Assembly (NCBI GenBank): GCA_002424305.1
Contig: DIQZ01000078.1
Coordinates: forward strand, 1-8,488
Length of the DNA: 8,488 bases
Reading direction: 5' to 3'
DNA from: Firmicutes bacterium UBA5449
GTDB lineage: Bacteria; Bacillota; SHA-98; UBA4971
In this document: in pieces, positions 1 to 7,085 of the stretch
Position numbering within the stretch: position 1 is the first letter of the stretch
How the letters are laid out: each line of letters opens with the position of its first letter
Translations under genes and position numbers: made by a program
The notes under the pieces: model-generated
Told to the model about the DNA's origin: nothing
Databases searched by the model: none
Seen by the model: the letters and a program-made list of their open reading frames with translations, nothing else

Positions 1-60
1 CGTAGAACCGGGAAGCAATTGAAGTCGTTGGCGAGTCTCTACTTGATCTTGATATGCCAT
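1..60 (-). CDS. Possible start of a gene running off the left edge (unrecognised)
   Basis: A reading frame opens with ATG at position 60 on the minus strand and stays open for 20 codons to the window edge (MAYQDQVETRQRLQLLPGST). A modest ribosome binding site, GGTGA, lies 8 bases upstream of the ATG. A consensus promoter reading in the same direction lies about 180 bases further upstream. I do not recognise the product, and 20 codons without a stop is weak evidence on its own. It could equally be non-coding. Confidence 0.3.
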   Translation of the reverse strand, partial: MAYQDQVETRQRLQLLPGST

Positions 61-249
61 TAATTAAATCACCATTAGCTTTCTGTAATTAGGTCCCACA
101 AGGCTGAGCCGATGATTGTACCAGAACCAACATTGTGCCATATCTAATTAGACGGGTCACAACAAAAGCACAAGACATGACTATTGACAACGTAGAGTCA
201 ACATGTGGGACAATTGCGAGGTAATATCCAAAAATGAACACTAATTTAG

Positions 250-278
250 ATTATACCTTCAATGCAGTGTCGTGGCAA
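250..278 (-). promoter_or_regulatory. Leftward sigma-A-type promoter downstream of the operon
   Basis: On the minus strand TTGCCA (278-273, 5 of 6 matches to the -35 consensus) is followed after exactly 17 bases by a perfect TATAAT (255-250). Transcription would start near 243 and run toward the possible ATG at 60, leaving a leader of about 180 bases. It lies about 70 bases past the stop codon of the last operon gene. I see no convincing intrinsic terminator between that stop and this promoter, so operon read-through is possible. Confidence 0.55.
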
Positions 279-322
279 GCAACTTTCCGAACAGCAACTT
301 CACGAACAGGTTTTGATCGAAC
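278..322. repeat. Short tandem 15-bp repeat (two good units plus one degenerate)
   Basis: On the plus strand AGCAACTTTCCGAAC (278-292) is followed directly by AGCAACTTCACGAAC (293-307), matching at 13 of 15 positions. A third unit (308-322) shares only the AG start and the CGAAC end. The array touches the -35 box of the leftward promoter. It is not a CRISPR array, because there are no spacers. It may be a small slippage product or an upstream binding site. Confidence 0.5.
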
Positions 323-350
323 ATGTATGCAATATGGTAACATGAGTGGT

Positions 351-1520
351 TCAGGGCTCCAGGCTAATCGTAGCCATCGTACCATAATTGTATAACCCGC
401 GTACAAGGCACTCAATAGCGATATCTGCGCCGCTGGTCATATGAGTGAGCACGCTCCTGTTGCCCACAGCAGCGCTTCTAAGACCTAACTTTTCTCTGAG
501 CTGCTTACCAATGGTATCGCAAGGCACATCAACAAAAGGTCCTGCGTAGGGATGTTCCCTCGTCTCATGATCCTCAATATAGTACTTGTAGCCCGGCGGA
601 TAGTTGTTGTGCTGCAAATGTCTTCCTGTGGTAATAGCGAGATACTGATTTTCGCTCTGGGTATAAGTGAACCAATTCGCTTTATTGGAACACATAATGT
701 GATCAAACATAAACTCGGCGTCCCCAATAGCTTCAAGAATGATAAGCGCTATCTTCTTTGAAGGTATCTCCTTCATAATCAATGTCTTAAGGTCAGTCAG
801 AGAAGCAATGGATTCTGTGCTCAAATGGGTGTACACAGGTATTTCATCACACTTTGCAGGAATTCTATACATAGGCCTTCCCACACCCCCATAAGCCTTG
901 AAAGTGTAACCCTCCCGAGCCACTAAGAGATAGTCAGGAAAACGCCTGATGAAATCGGAACTTCCGCCAAATTCATCAATAAACTCCCGTTTGCTCACTA
1001 TTTTTTCAATACCTGACATCTTCTCAATTTTGCTAAGGTCTCTCGCACTCGGCTCAAATAATCCTGCATAATAAACTGACCCACCGCCTGAAAGTACTAG
1101 CCCATCAATGTTATTGAGATCTATGTACTCTTGAAGCGGGGTCATACCTCCTAAGCCAACCACTACGGGAGTAAACCCTGTACTACTCGTAAACCTGCTA
1201 ATACTCTCAAAAAGCCGATCCACTGTATTACTCCAGACTGACGGGGAAGTCTCTCTGAAGCGTGCAAGGAAGTACGGTTGCGCGTAACTGAGTATCATCA
1301 AGTGCGGCCGATATGCGCAATTGAGTTCACATGCAACATCAGTAACCCAGTCTATGCTTTCAGGCTCAAAGTCTCCGGGGTAGGGGTTATTTTCAACGAT
1401 TCGCCGGATCGACTGTATCGGCTCTATGTCATGTCCTAACGCAGAAGGATCCATCCTTTTCCCGGTAACCAAATCAACTAATACACTCCACTCTCTAACA
1501 TCAATCAACCCATAGCTCAT
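351..1520 (-). CDS. Conserved protein of unknown function (protein A, paralogue of B)
   Basis: I do not recognise this family. The 389-residue product has no signal peptide or membrane segment and should be cytosolic. It aligns with protein B (3813-4985) almost without gaps along its whole length; my hand count gives about 44% identity. Shared blocks include DVREW (7-11), PYPGDF (46-51), VGLG (121-124), FPDYL.VA.EGY.F (184-197), YLAI.TG (293-299), YPPG (307-310), TH..GADI (359-367) and GLYNYGT (375-381). Some segments resemble alkaline-phosphatase-superfamily motifs, but acidic residues present in B are changed here: D125 is G, and DG at 263-264 is EA. A is therefore the more diverged copy. 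The start at 1520 is preferred over an in-frame ATG at 1535 because GGGGGAG lies 6 bases upstream and B begins at the same residue. The 116-base gap before it holds a weak hairpin (CGGTG/CACCG, 1574-1592). Confidence 0.85.
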   Translation of the reverse strand: MSYGLIDVREWSVLVDLVTGKRMDPSALGHDIEPIQSIRRIVENNPYPGDFEPESIDWVTDVACELNCAYRPHLMILSYAQPYFLARFRETSPSVWSNTVDRLFESISRFTSSTGFTPVVVGLGGMTPLQEYIDLNNIDGLVLSGGGSVYYAGLFEPSARDLSKIEKMSGIEKIVSKREFIDEFGGSSDFIRRFPDYLLVAREGYTFKAYGGVGRPMYRIPAKCDEIPVYTHLSTESIASLTDLKTLIMKEIPSKKIALIILEAIGDAEFMFDHIMCSNKANWFTYTQSENQYLAITTGRHLQHNNYPPGYKYYIEDHETREHPYAGPFVDVPCDTIGKQLREKLGLRSAAVGNRSVLTHMTSGADIAIECLVRGLYNYGTMATISLEP

Positions 1521-1636
1521 ACTGCGCTCCCCCATATCCTAAGTGATCGAATGACAGCTCTCTTCATAAATGCCGGTGCACAAGACACACCGTTTACCTG
1601 GCCCATTAACGTACCCCTAATGCGTCGCCGACATTG

Positions 1637-2653
1637 CTAGTCATCCCATTGACTCTTCTCCTGCTTTAGCATAAGGTACCCCAGAAACGGGGCGCCTATC
1701 AGTGAAGTCATAATACTGATGGGAATCTCACCCCCACTGATACTACGTGCGAGTGTGTCCATTAATACCATGAAGCTCGCGCCTACAATCCCCGCAAATG
1801 GTAGCAACACGGAATGATCAGGCCCTACAATTAGCCTGGCCATGTGAGGGATTACCAGTCCAACCCAACTGATAGTCCCACATGATGATACTGATGATGC
1901 CACCATTAATGTAGCAAGGAAGACATAGATTTCCCGAGCCCTGTCAACGTCGATTCCTAAGGCCATAGCATCATCATCGCCCAGCGTTAGAACATTTAGC
2001 TTCCATCGGAGTACAAAAAGGATAAGCACACAAACTGCCATAATCGGAAAAGTCTTAGCCAGATCTGACCACAGGATATTGCTAAAACTGCCCATGGTCC
2101 AAAACACAATTGCAGGCAACTCTTCGTAAGGATCTGCTACATACTTAAGAAATGAAAGTCCTGCGGAAAACAGAGCAGATATAATAATTCCGGAAAGGAC
2201 CAATGTAGTCACAGAAGCGCTCCGCGTGTGTCGACTCATAGTGTAAGCTATCACCACTGCGAGAAGGCCAAAAGCAAATGCCAACGTCTGAATGGCTGCA
2301 GTGGATTTTCCAAACAGTAATATGGCAAGTCCGGCCCCGAAACCCGCCCCGGCAGAAACTCCAAGTATGTCCGGAGAAACCAATGGGTTCCTGAAGAGCC
2401 CTTGAAATACAGTGCCGGCAATGGCAAGCACAGCCCCTACCGCTGAAGACATTAGGACTCTCGGAAGCCTAATGAACCAAAAAACAATGTAATCGTTGGA
2501 CATCTCTTTTGGAGGCTCACGAAATTGAATCTTGAGCCCTATTAACTGCAGCACAGATGTGGCCTTTAAGGGGTACCTGCCTACGGACATAGATAATAAT
2601 ATACAAGCCAGCAGTACAGACAGAGCCACAATAATTGCGTGATTATGCTTCAT
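1637..2653 (-). CDS. FecCD/BtuC-family ABC transporter permease, probably for molybdate or tungstate
   Basis: This is the membrane subunit of a type II ABC importer. It would act as a homodimer forming the translocation path, with the ATPase encoded at 7086-7964. The 338-residue length is normal for the family, and the chain is mostly hydrophobic helices. Family hallmarks are FRNPL..P..LGVSAGA (87-103), the coupling-helix region LGDDDAMALGIDVDRAR (214-230), SWVGLVIPHMAR (252-263) and GEIPISIMTSLIGAPFLGYLML (298-319). AGGTGG lies 8 bases upstream of the ATG. Homology alone would say iron-siderophore or cobalamin. The Moco-type riboswitch at the head of the operon instead points to molybdate or tungstate, as in the MolBC importers. 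No second permease is visible, so it must serve both binding proteins. An 11-bp hairpin precedes it and may lower its level relative to the binding protein. Confidence 0.9.
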   Translation of the reverse strand: MKHNHAIIVALSVLLACILLSMSVGRYPLKATSVLQLIGLKIQFREPPKEMSNDYIVFWFIRLPRVLMSSAVGAVLAIAGTVFQGLFRNPLVSPDILGVSAGAGFGAGLAILLFGKSTAAIQTLAFAFGLLAVVIAYTMSRHTRSASVTTLVLSGIIISALFSAGLSFLKYVADPYEELPAIVFWTMGSFSNILWSDLAKTFPIMAVCVLILFVLRWKLNVLTLGDDDAMALGIDVDRAREIYVFLATLMVASSVSSCGTISWVGLVIPHMARLIVGPDHSVLLPFAGIVGASFMVLMDTLARSISGGEIPISIMTSLIGAPFLGYLMLKQEKSQWDD

Positions 2654-2679
2654 TTAATCAACCACCTGAACGTGAGATT

Positions 2680-2712
2680 GATAGGGAGCCTCCTCCCGAC
2701 AAGCCCCCTATC
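2680..2712 (-). promoter_or_regulatory. Intercistronic RNA hairpin between binding-protein and permease genes
   Basis: The minus-strand transcript can form a seven-pair outer stem (GATAGGG, 2712-2706, with CCCTATC, 2686-2680). It extends inward by four more pairs, two of them G.U, around an 11-base loop. No T-run follows, so this is not a standard terminator. It starts 14 bases after the binding-protein stop and ends before the permease ribosome binding site. In many ABC operons such hairpins protect the binding-protein mRNA and reduce downstream expression. That role is inferred here. Confidence 0.6.
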
Positions 2713-2725
2713 CGGCATGATCCAA

Positions 2726-3799
2726 TTACATATCTCCGCCCAGTTCAGTAAAGGACTTTCCATAGAACGTACGGAAAAATGCGTTGACATCTTCTTGTAG
2801 ATTCAGATCAGCGAATTTATCAGGATGGAGAAGTTTAGCTAACCACTGCACCCCTAAGACAGCTTGGGGAGCAGGGCAATCCCACGAGTTCAGATTAGAA
2901 GGAAACCAGAACACACGTCCATTACGGACTGCACTAACCCCTTGAAAACGTGGATCATCCAGGATTTTCTGAGGAGTGACCTCCGCTGCGTACCGTACAA
3001 CTAAGATGTAGTCAGGATCCCCCTTGATGAGCTGCTCAGGAGATACCTTGAACCAACCTCGAGATGCAGCAGAAACATCCTGGCTTGCACCGGCATTTCT
3101 ACCGCCTGCCATATTGATTATAGAATTCTGGTACATGTCTTTTCCGCAAGTTGATAGCAATCCGTCGCGCCCGGCAATGTATACCAGTGGTTTTTTGTCT
3201 TCTCCTAGGTCAGATGTCCTCTCTTCAACTAATTCTAATGTCTCATTGTAGTATTCAATAAACTGCTTTGCTTTCTCCTCTTCTCCCAGAGCTTTCCCTA
3301 AATTCTCCATGCTGGCCCTTAGCTGATCCAGATCCTCGGCCATGACTGCAAAAACACCTTCTATTCCACGTGCCTCCAAACTCTCAACCTGTTCTTGGTT
3401 TCGTCCTACAAGCAACAAGTCAGGCTTTAGTGCAATAGCTTGCTCAATATTGAGTTCTCTGGGGCCTCCTACACAAACCGTAGTTGCTACATCCGGTTTC
3501 AAGCTCTTCAAAAACTCGCTCTTCTGTGACGGCATGTCTATTCCGACAATTCTATCCTCTGCGCCAAGAGCAAATAGCATCTCAGTGGCAATAGGATAAC
3601 TGATGACAATTCTACGCACCGGTGTCGTGATTCTTACTTCTCGGCCTAAGCCGTCAGTCACAACAACAGTATTCTCCTGATTTGAAGCTTGGGTAACGTA
3701 AGTACCGGAAAAGGAAACAAGGAGCGCAACTAAAGCCAGTGCCAACAAAGCAGTAAATATCCGCCGCTTGCTTCGAACACTCTTTCCGATGTCTTGCAT
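2726..3799 (-). CDS. FecB/MolA-type ABC substrate-binding protein (copy 1)
   Basis: This is the extracytoplasmic binding protein of a type II ABC importer (class III, helix-backbone fold, as in BtuF, FepB and MolA). An N-terminal basic stretch and a hydrophobic segment (about 14-38, ending TQAS) form an export signal without a lipobox cysteine. The mature part opens with the family pattern VVVTDGLGREVRI (45-57), then ISYPIATEMLFALGAEDRIVGID (66-88). A STCGKDMYQ block (206-214) and FWFPSNLNSWDCPAPQA (287-303) are shared with the second copy at 6007-7050. The two proteins align along their whole length and both end in YG.(S/T)..ELGG. The TGA of protein B lies inside the GAGGAGG binding site 8 bases before this ATG, so translation is probably coupled to B. 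The ligand is inferred to be molybdate, tungstate or a complex of them, from the riboswitch. Confidence 0.88.
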   Translation of the reverse strand: MQDIGKSVRSKRRIFTALLALALVALLVSFSGTYVTQASNQENTVVVTDGLGREVRITTPVRRIVISYPIATEMLFALGAEDRIVGIDMPSQKSEFLKSLKPDVATTVCVGGPRELNIEQAIALKPDLLLVGRNQEQVESLEARGIEGVFAVMAEDLDQLRASMENLGKALGEEEKAKQFIEYYNETLELVEERTSDLGEDKKPLVYIAGRDGLLSTCGKDMYQNSIINMAGGRNAGASQDVSAASRGWFKVSPEQLIKGDPDYILVVRYAAEVTPQKILDDPRFQGVSAVRNGRVFWFPSNLNSWDCPAPQAVLGVQWLAKLLHPDKFADLNLQEDVNAFFRTFYGKSFTELGGDM

Positions 3800-3812
3800 A
3801 TATTATTCCTCC

Positions 3813-4985
3813 TCATGCTTGATCTTTGTATATTACCGCTTTTGTACCGTAGTTATATAGACCGCAGCAACAGCATTCCACACAGATATCCGCGCCTGCG
3901 GCAAGATGAGTGAAAGTGCTTCTACTTCCCGCAGCAGCACTGGTGACTCCCAATACGTTCCTAAGATAATTCCCGATACTGTCAGTCACCGGTCTTTCGA
4001 TAAATCCGTCATAAGGGCACGTTTTTGACTCAACGTCATCTGTAAAGTCAAGCCAGCCAGGTGGATAATCGCCGTATTGAAAGTGTTTTCCGGTACTGAT
4101 GGCCAGATAACTATCATCACCTTGACAGTACGTATACCAATACACGCTATTGTCGCAAAGATTGTATCTACCCCTAAAATCCTTGACTCCTATACCATCC
4201 AAAAGGATAAGAGCTATTCTCTGACGACTTGCGTTCCTTATGATTGCGTCTCTCAAATCAACTATTGAATGGATCCTGGCATTACTTAAACCTGCATAAA
4301 CCGGGATGCTTTCATTTCGTGCTATAGTCTTATATCCAATCCTAGTTGAACTACCCATGGTTTTGAACGCATAACCTTCCTCAGCTACTACAAGATAATC
4401 AGGAAACTTGTGCTCAAAACTACCGGCAGCCCCAAACAAGTCAATGAAATCGTGCTTACTTACGACCCTTTCCACGCCGGGCATGTCACCTAACTTCGCG
4501 AGATCATCATCACTTGGGCTGAAAAGGCCTGCATAACGACGGTTAGCTTTCCTGACATAACCTATGCCGTCCAGATTGGAAAGATTGGCATATCCCTTCA
4601 ATGGAATCATGTCGCCCAGTCCCACAATTATTGGGGTATATCCTGTATTTTTGATGAAGCGATCCACGTTTTGGAACTGACGGTCTACAAGATCATTCCA
4701 ATCGTCTCTAGTCAGGTCAAGAACCCCACCTAGGATCCCGGGTTGCGCATAACTGATGAACATGAAATTTGGATCGTAGGCCTTCCACAGTCTTAACGCG
4801 GTATCAGTTACCCATTCCATACTCTCAAGGGCGAAATCTCCCGGATATGGATAGCCTTTTACAACTTGTCTCGCCATGTTCAACATTGAACTGTCTATAC
4901 TGCACGTTTCCGTATCAAGAGGCGCCCCGGTCTCCAAATCGACGGCAATATCCCACTCTCTAACATCCAAGACTGCATAGGTCAT
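3813..4985 (-). CDS. Conserved protein of unknown function (protein B, paralogue of A)
   Basis: I do not recognise this family. The 390-residue product lacks a signal peptide and membrane helices. Blocks shared with A run from DVREW (7-11) to GLYNYGT (375-381). Some resemble alkaline-phosphatase-superfamily pieces in permuted order. NFMFISYAQPG with VDR.F..VDRF and VGLGDM (73-126) looks like the middle of such enzymes, while IALILLDGIG (257-266) and YLAISTGKHF (293-302) look like their N-terminal metal and nucleophile regions. This is a weak remote likeness, not an assignment. B keeps D125 and D263, which A has lost, and has a cysteine cluster CVECCCC (368-374), of which A keeps one cysteine. 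The ATG overlaps the end of the radical SAM gene by 26 bases, and AGGAG lies 9 bases upstream, so the two are probably translated together and may act together. Confidence 0.87.
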   Translation of the reverse strand: MTYAVLDVREWDIAVDLETGAPLDTETCSIDSSMLNMARQVVKGYPYPGDFALESMEWVTDTALRLWKAYDPNFMFISYAQPGILGGVLDLTRDDWNDLVDRQFQNVDRFIKNTGYTPIIVGLGDMIPLKGYANLSNLDGIGYVRKANRRYAGLFSPSDDDLAKLGDMPGVERVVSKHDFIDLFGAAGSFEHKFPDYLVVAEEGYAFKTMGSSTRIGYKTIARNESIPVYAGLSNARIHSIVDLRDAIIRNASRQRIALILLDGIGVKDFRGRYNLCDNSVYWYTYCQGDDSYLAISTGKHFQYGDYPPGWLDFTDDVESKTCPYDGFIERPVTDSIGNYLRNVLGVTSAAAGSRSTFTHLAAGADICVECCCCGLYNYGTKAVIYKDQA

Positions 4986-5985
4986 TGTCTACATCTCCTG
5001 AGTTCCATTGTGTGTAATTGCCGTGGATGTGTACGTGATTGCGGCAATCAGGGCAACTATTCCCCTCATCAAGAAGATACTTCACCATTTTCCCTCCGCA
5101 ACCGCCTAGGTTGAACCGTTCGATTATTTTCTTTCCACAGGCGGGGCAATGAGTGCTTACCCATGTCGATCCGACAAAGTTGCTGAAATAGATGTAAGGG
5201 AGAATCCTCCGTGCTTCCTCGAGCTTTTTGTTAATCACCTGAATGCTTGGATATTCCCTATCTTGCATCTTGTATTCTGGCAACAAACGAAACACGTGCC
5301 AGGGAGTATTCTTATCCACTGACGCAATGAATTCAGCTATATCTATGATCTCATGGTCATTTATGTCCTGTATGATTGGGGTTGTTATCTCCACATGGAC
5401 TCTATTAGCTAGTTTCCGTATGTTGCGTAGCACGGGACTGAAGTCAGAGATGCCCGTATACTTCCTGTAAAATTCTTGGCTGAAACCTTTAAGGCTGATA
5501 TTGATGAATTCGCAGGTCTCAGACAAGATGTCCGCAGTTTCCTCTGTCATGTAGCCGTTGGTCATACAACCTACGGGCAGCCCGGCTGCCTGCGCTTCCT
5601 TGGCAACTTCTATAAGTGAAGGAAGGAAGACTACAGGCTCGTTCACAGCAAACACTATGTTATGGCAGCCGGTTTGCTTCGCAACGTCTACTAATCTTTT
5701 GGGCTCCAGACGGAACGTATATACCTCTCCGGGAAGGCTCTTAGCCACGTAGGCGTTGCTGCAATAATGACAGTCGAAGTTGCAGCCCCTGCTACCGACC
5801 TGAAGCGATCTGCTGCCAGGATATGCATGAAAAAAGGGTAGTGATTCTATATGCGTTGCAACATAAGTTGTGTAGTGATGAGGGTGCCTCTCTTCTATCC
5901 GGTTTCCTTTCTGTATGTACATTTGGCATACTCCGGCTTGTCCGTCTCCTAGCTCGCAGCGCCATTCGCAGTAATTACATATCAT
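4960..5985 (-). CDS. Radical SAM enzyme, COG1180 (PflA/AmmeMemoRadiSam-like), with extra cysteine clusters
   Basis: This is a 341-residue cytosolic radical SAM protein. The [4Fe-4S] motif is C68xxxC72xxC75 within GSRGCNFDCHYCSN. An N-terminal cysteine module C3..C6...C10 with G..G.C20 matches the start of AmmeMemoRadiSam-type proteins, and VNEPVVF (114-120) matches the NEP motif of COG1180 activases. The C-terminus adds a zinc-ribbon-like pair CPAC (250-253) and CPDC (281-284), a C266 between them, and a final C337 and C341. These suggest a second metal site or substrate clamp. The substrate is unknown. Usual family roles are glycyl-radical activation or peptide modification, but no glycyl-radical enzyme lies in the window. 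The overlapping partner is protein B. The start is ATG 5985, with AAGGAG 8 bases upstream; an upstream in-frame GTG at 5994 overlaps that binding site and is unlikely to be used. Confidence 0.87.
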   Translation of the reverse strand: MICNYCEWRCELGDGQAGVCQMYIQKGNRIEERHPHHYTTYVATHIESLPFFHAYPGSRSLQVGSRGCNFDCHYCSNAYVAKSLPGEVYTFRLEPKRLVDVAKQTGCHNIVFAVNEPVVFLPSLIEVAKEAQAAGLPVGCMTNGYMTEETADILSETCEFINISLKGFSQEFYRKYTGISDFSPVLRNIRKLANRVHVEITTPIIQDINDHEIIDIAEFIASVDKNTPWHVFRLLPEYKMQDREYPSIQVINKKLEEARRILPYIYFSNFVGSTWVSTHCPACGKKIIERFNLGGCGGKMVKYLLDEGNSCPDCRNHVHIHGNYTQWNSGDVDNDLCSLGC

Positions 5986-6006
5986 TACATGCACTCCTTC
6001 CCTGTC

Positions 6007-7050
6007 CTAGTCCAATACACCGCCTAACTCGCTGTACGTTCTACCATAGAGCATATAGAAGAACTCATCTGCTTCGCTCGCTACGTCCAAGTTCACAAAT
6101 AGATCAGGATGAAGTTTCTTTGCCATCCACTCAATACCCAATATGGCTTGAGGTGAGGGATAATCCCATGGAATCAGATTCGACGGGAACCAGAACACTT
6201 GGCCCTCCTTCACTGCGTTCACCCCGGCGAAACGCTTATCTGAGAGGATTTGCTCAGGAGTCGTATCTGCCGCATACTGAACAAGAACAATAATATCCGG
6301 GTTCCACTTTACAATCTGTTCAGGCGATATTTCAAACCATCCCTGCCCCGATATAAGTGCTTTATCATCACTTACAGCGACGTTCCTGCCCCCTGCCAAG
6401 TCAATAAGATAATGCTGGTACATGTCTTTGCCACATGTCGTCAGCAAACTTGACCCTACCAGATACACACCGGGTCGCTCTTCTGGTGAGAGCTTGCCGG
6501 TCTTACTTTCAAGCTTGCCTACCATATCATCATAGTAGGTCGCAAACTGCTCGGCCCTATCGTCCTTTCCAAAAGCCTTACCAAGGTTAGTCATGGAACT
6601 TTTCAGTTGATCCAGGTCCTCCGCCACAATACCGAACACATTGAGTCCGTGAGCTTCGATATTCTCCACGAGCTCACGATTCCTACCCGGAACCAGAATC
6701 AAGTCTGCGTCAAGTGCAATGACTTCCTCAATGTTAAACTCGCTACGACCTCTCGGAGGCCATGCCACATAAACCGCTTTCTTTTTAGTCTCAGGATCGA
6801 TTCCCACTAGTTTATCTTGTGCGCCAAGCGCATAGACCATGGTACCGGCAATGCCATAGCTGATGTACACACGTTGAGCCGGTTCGTGTAATCTGATCTC
6901 TCTTCCCAACCCGTCAACAATAATGATGTCTCCTGTAGATTCCTTAGAATCCTGAGCAGCCACGCACACACTTGAGAAAAGCATTGAAATGATTAGAAAT
7001 ACAACAATGAGGCCACACCGATAGTTAGAACGTGTTTTGGCCATTTTCAT
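6007..7050 (-). CDS. FecB/MolA-type ABC substrate-binding protein (copy 2)
   Basis: This is the second extracytoplasmic binding protein of the operon, 347 residues, and the first encoded after the ATPase. A short basic start and a hydrophobic segment (about 13-32, ending CVAAQ) form an export signal. C29 sits in SSVC and does not fit a lipobox, so cleavage after VAA by signal peptidase I is more likely. The domain begins at IIIVDGLGREIRL (42-54). Conserved blocks shared with copy 1 are TTCGKDMYQ (194-202), AGGRN (209-213), GWFEISPEQ (227-235) and FWFPSNLIPWDYPSPQA (276-292). GGAGG lies 5 bases before the ATG; a second ATG two codons in is also usable. Two related binding proteins sharing one permease suggests two ligands (for example molybdate and tungstate, or free and chelated oxyanion) or two affinities. 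This is inference. Confidence 0.88.
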   Translation of the reverse strand: MKMAKTRSNYRCGLIVVFLIISMLFSSVCVAAQDSKESTGDIIIVDGLGREIRLHEPAQRVYISYGIAGTMVYALGAQDKLVGIDPETKKKAVYVAWPPRGRSEFNIEEVIALDADLILVPGRNRELVENIEAHGLNVFGIVAEDLDQLKSSMTNLGKAFGKDDRAEQFATYYDDMVGKLESKTGKLSPEERPGVYLVGSSLLTTCGKDMYQHYLIDLAGGRNVAVSDDKALISGQGWFEISPEQIVKWNPDIIVLVQYAADTTPEQILSDKRFAGVNAVKEGQVFWFPSNLIPWDYPSPQAILGIEWMAKKLHPDLFVNLDVASEADEFFYMLYGRTYSELGGVLD

Positions 7051-7085
7051 AACTCCCTCCGATTATCAGCTATATTGCTAAGCTC

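Larger units (their letters stand above)
1..350. other. Intergenic left flank without a complete gene
   Basis: No convincing full gene lies here on either strand. Content: a possible gene start at 60-1 (minus), a good leftward promoter (278-250), the 15-bp tandem repeat (278-322), and a weak inverted repeat TTGAC/GTCAA (184-188 and 197-201). Several short open frames occur on the minus strand. One, of about 50 codons (GTG near 239 to a stop near 90), is hydrophobic, but it starts about ten bases after the -10 box and has no ribosome binding site. Confidence 0.5.

Noticed and set aside
90..240. Possible decayed third copy of the A/B C-terminus (a frame reading L..YGTM on the minus strand, resembling GLYNYGTM)
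   Set aside because: The match is only a few residues, needs insertions and frame choices, and upstream parts of A/B do not align. It is probably coincidence.
259..322. Short minus-strand frame starting MFDQNLFVKLLFGKLL, spanning the 15-bp tandem repeats
   Set aside because: Only 21 codons, no ribosome binding site, and its repetitive look follows from the DNA repeat.
278..322. CRISPR array
   Set aside because: The repeat units are 15 bp, directly adjoining with no spacers, and only two are well conserved.
1521..1636. Internal promoter or terminator in the gap before protein A
   Set aside because: Only a weak 5-bp hairpin (1574-1592) and no paired -35/-10 boxes are visible; A is most simply read from the operon transcript.
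5823..6293. Plus-strand open frame of 156 codons opposite the radical SAM and binding-protein genes
   Set aside because: It is antisense to two well-supported genes, has no recognisable motifs and has no ribosome binding site. It is a shadow frame.
1637..7050. Annotating the transporter as siderophore or vitamin B12 uptake
   Set aside because: The FecCD/FecB family spans several substrates including molybdate and tungstate, and the leader argues for the latter. Homology alone cannot decide.
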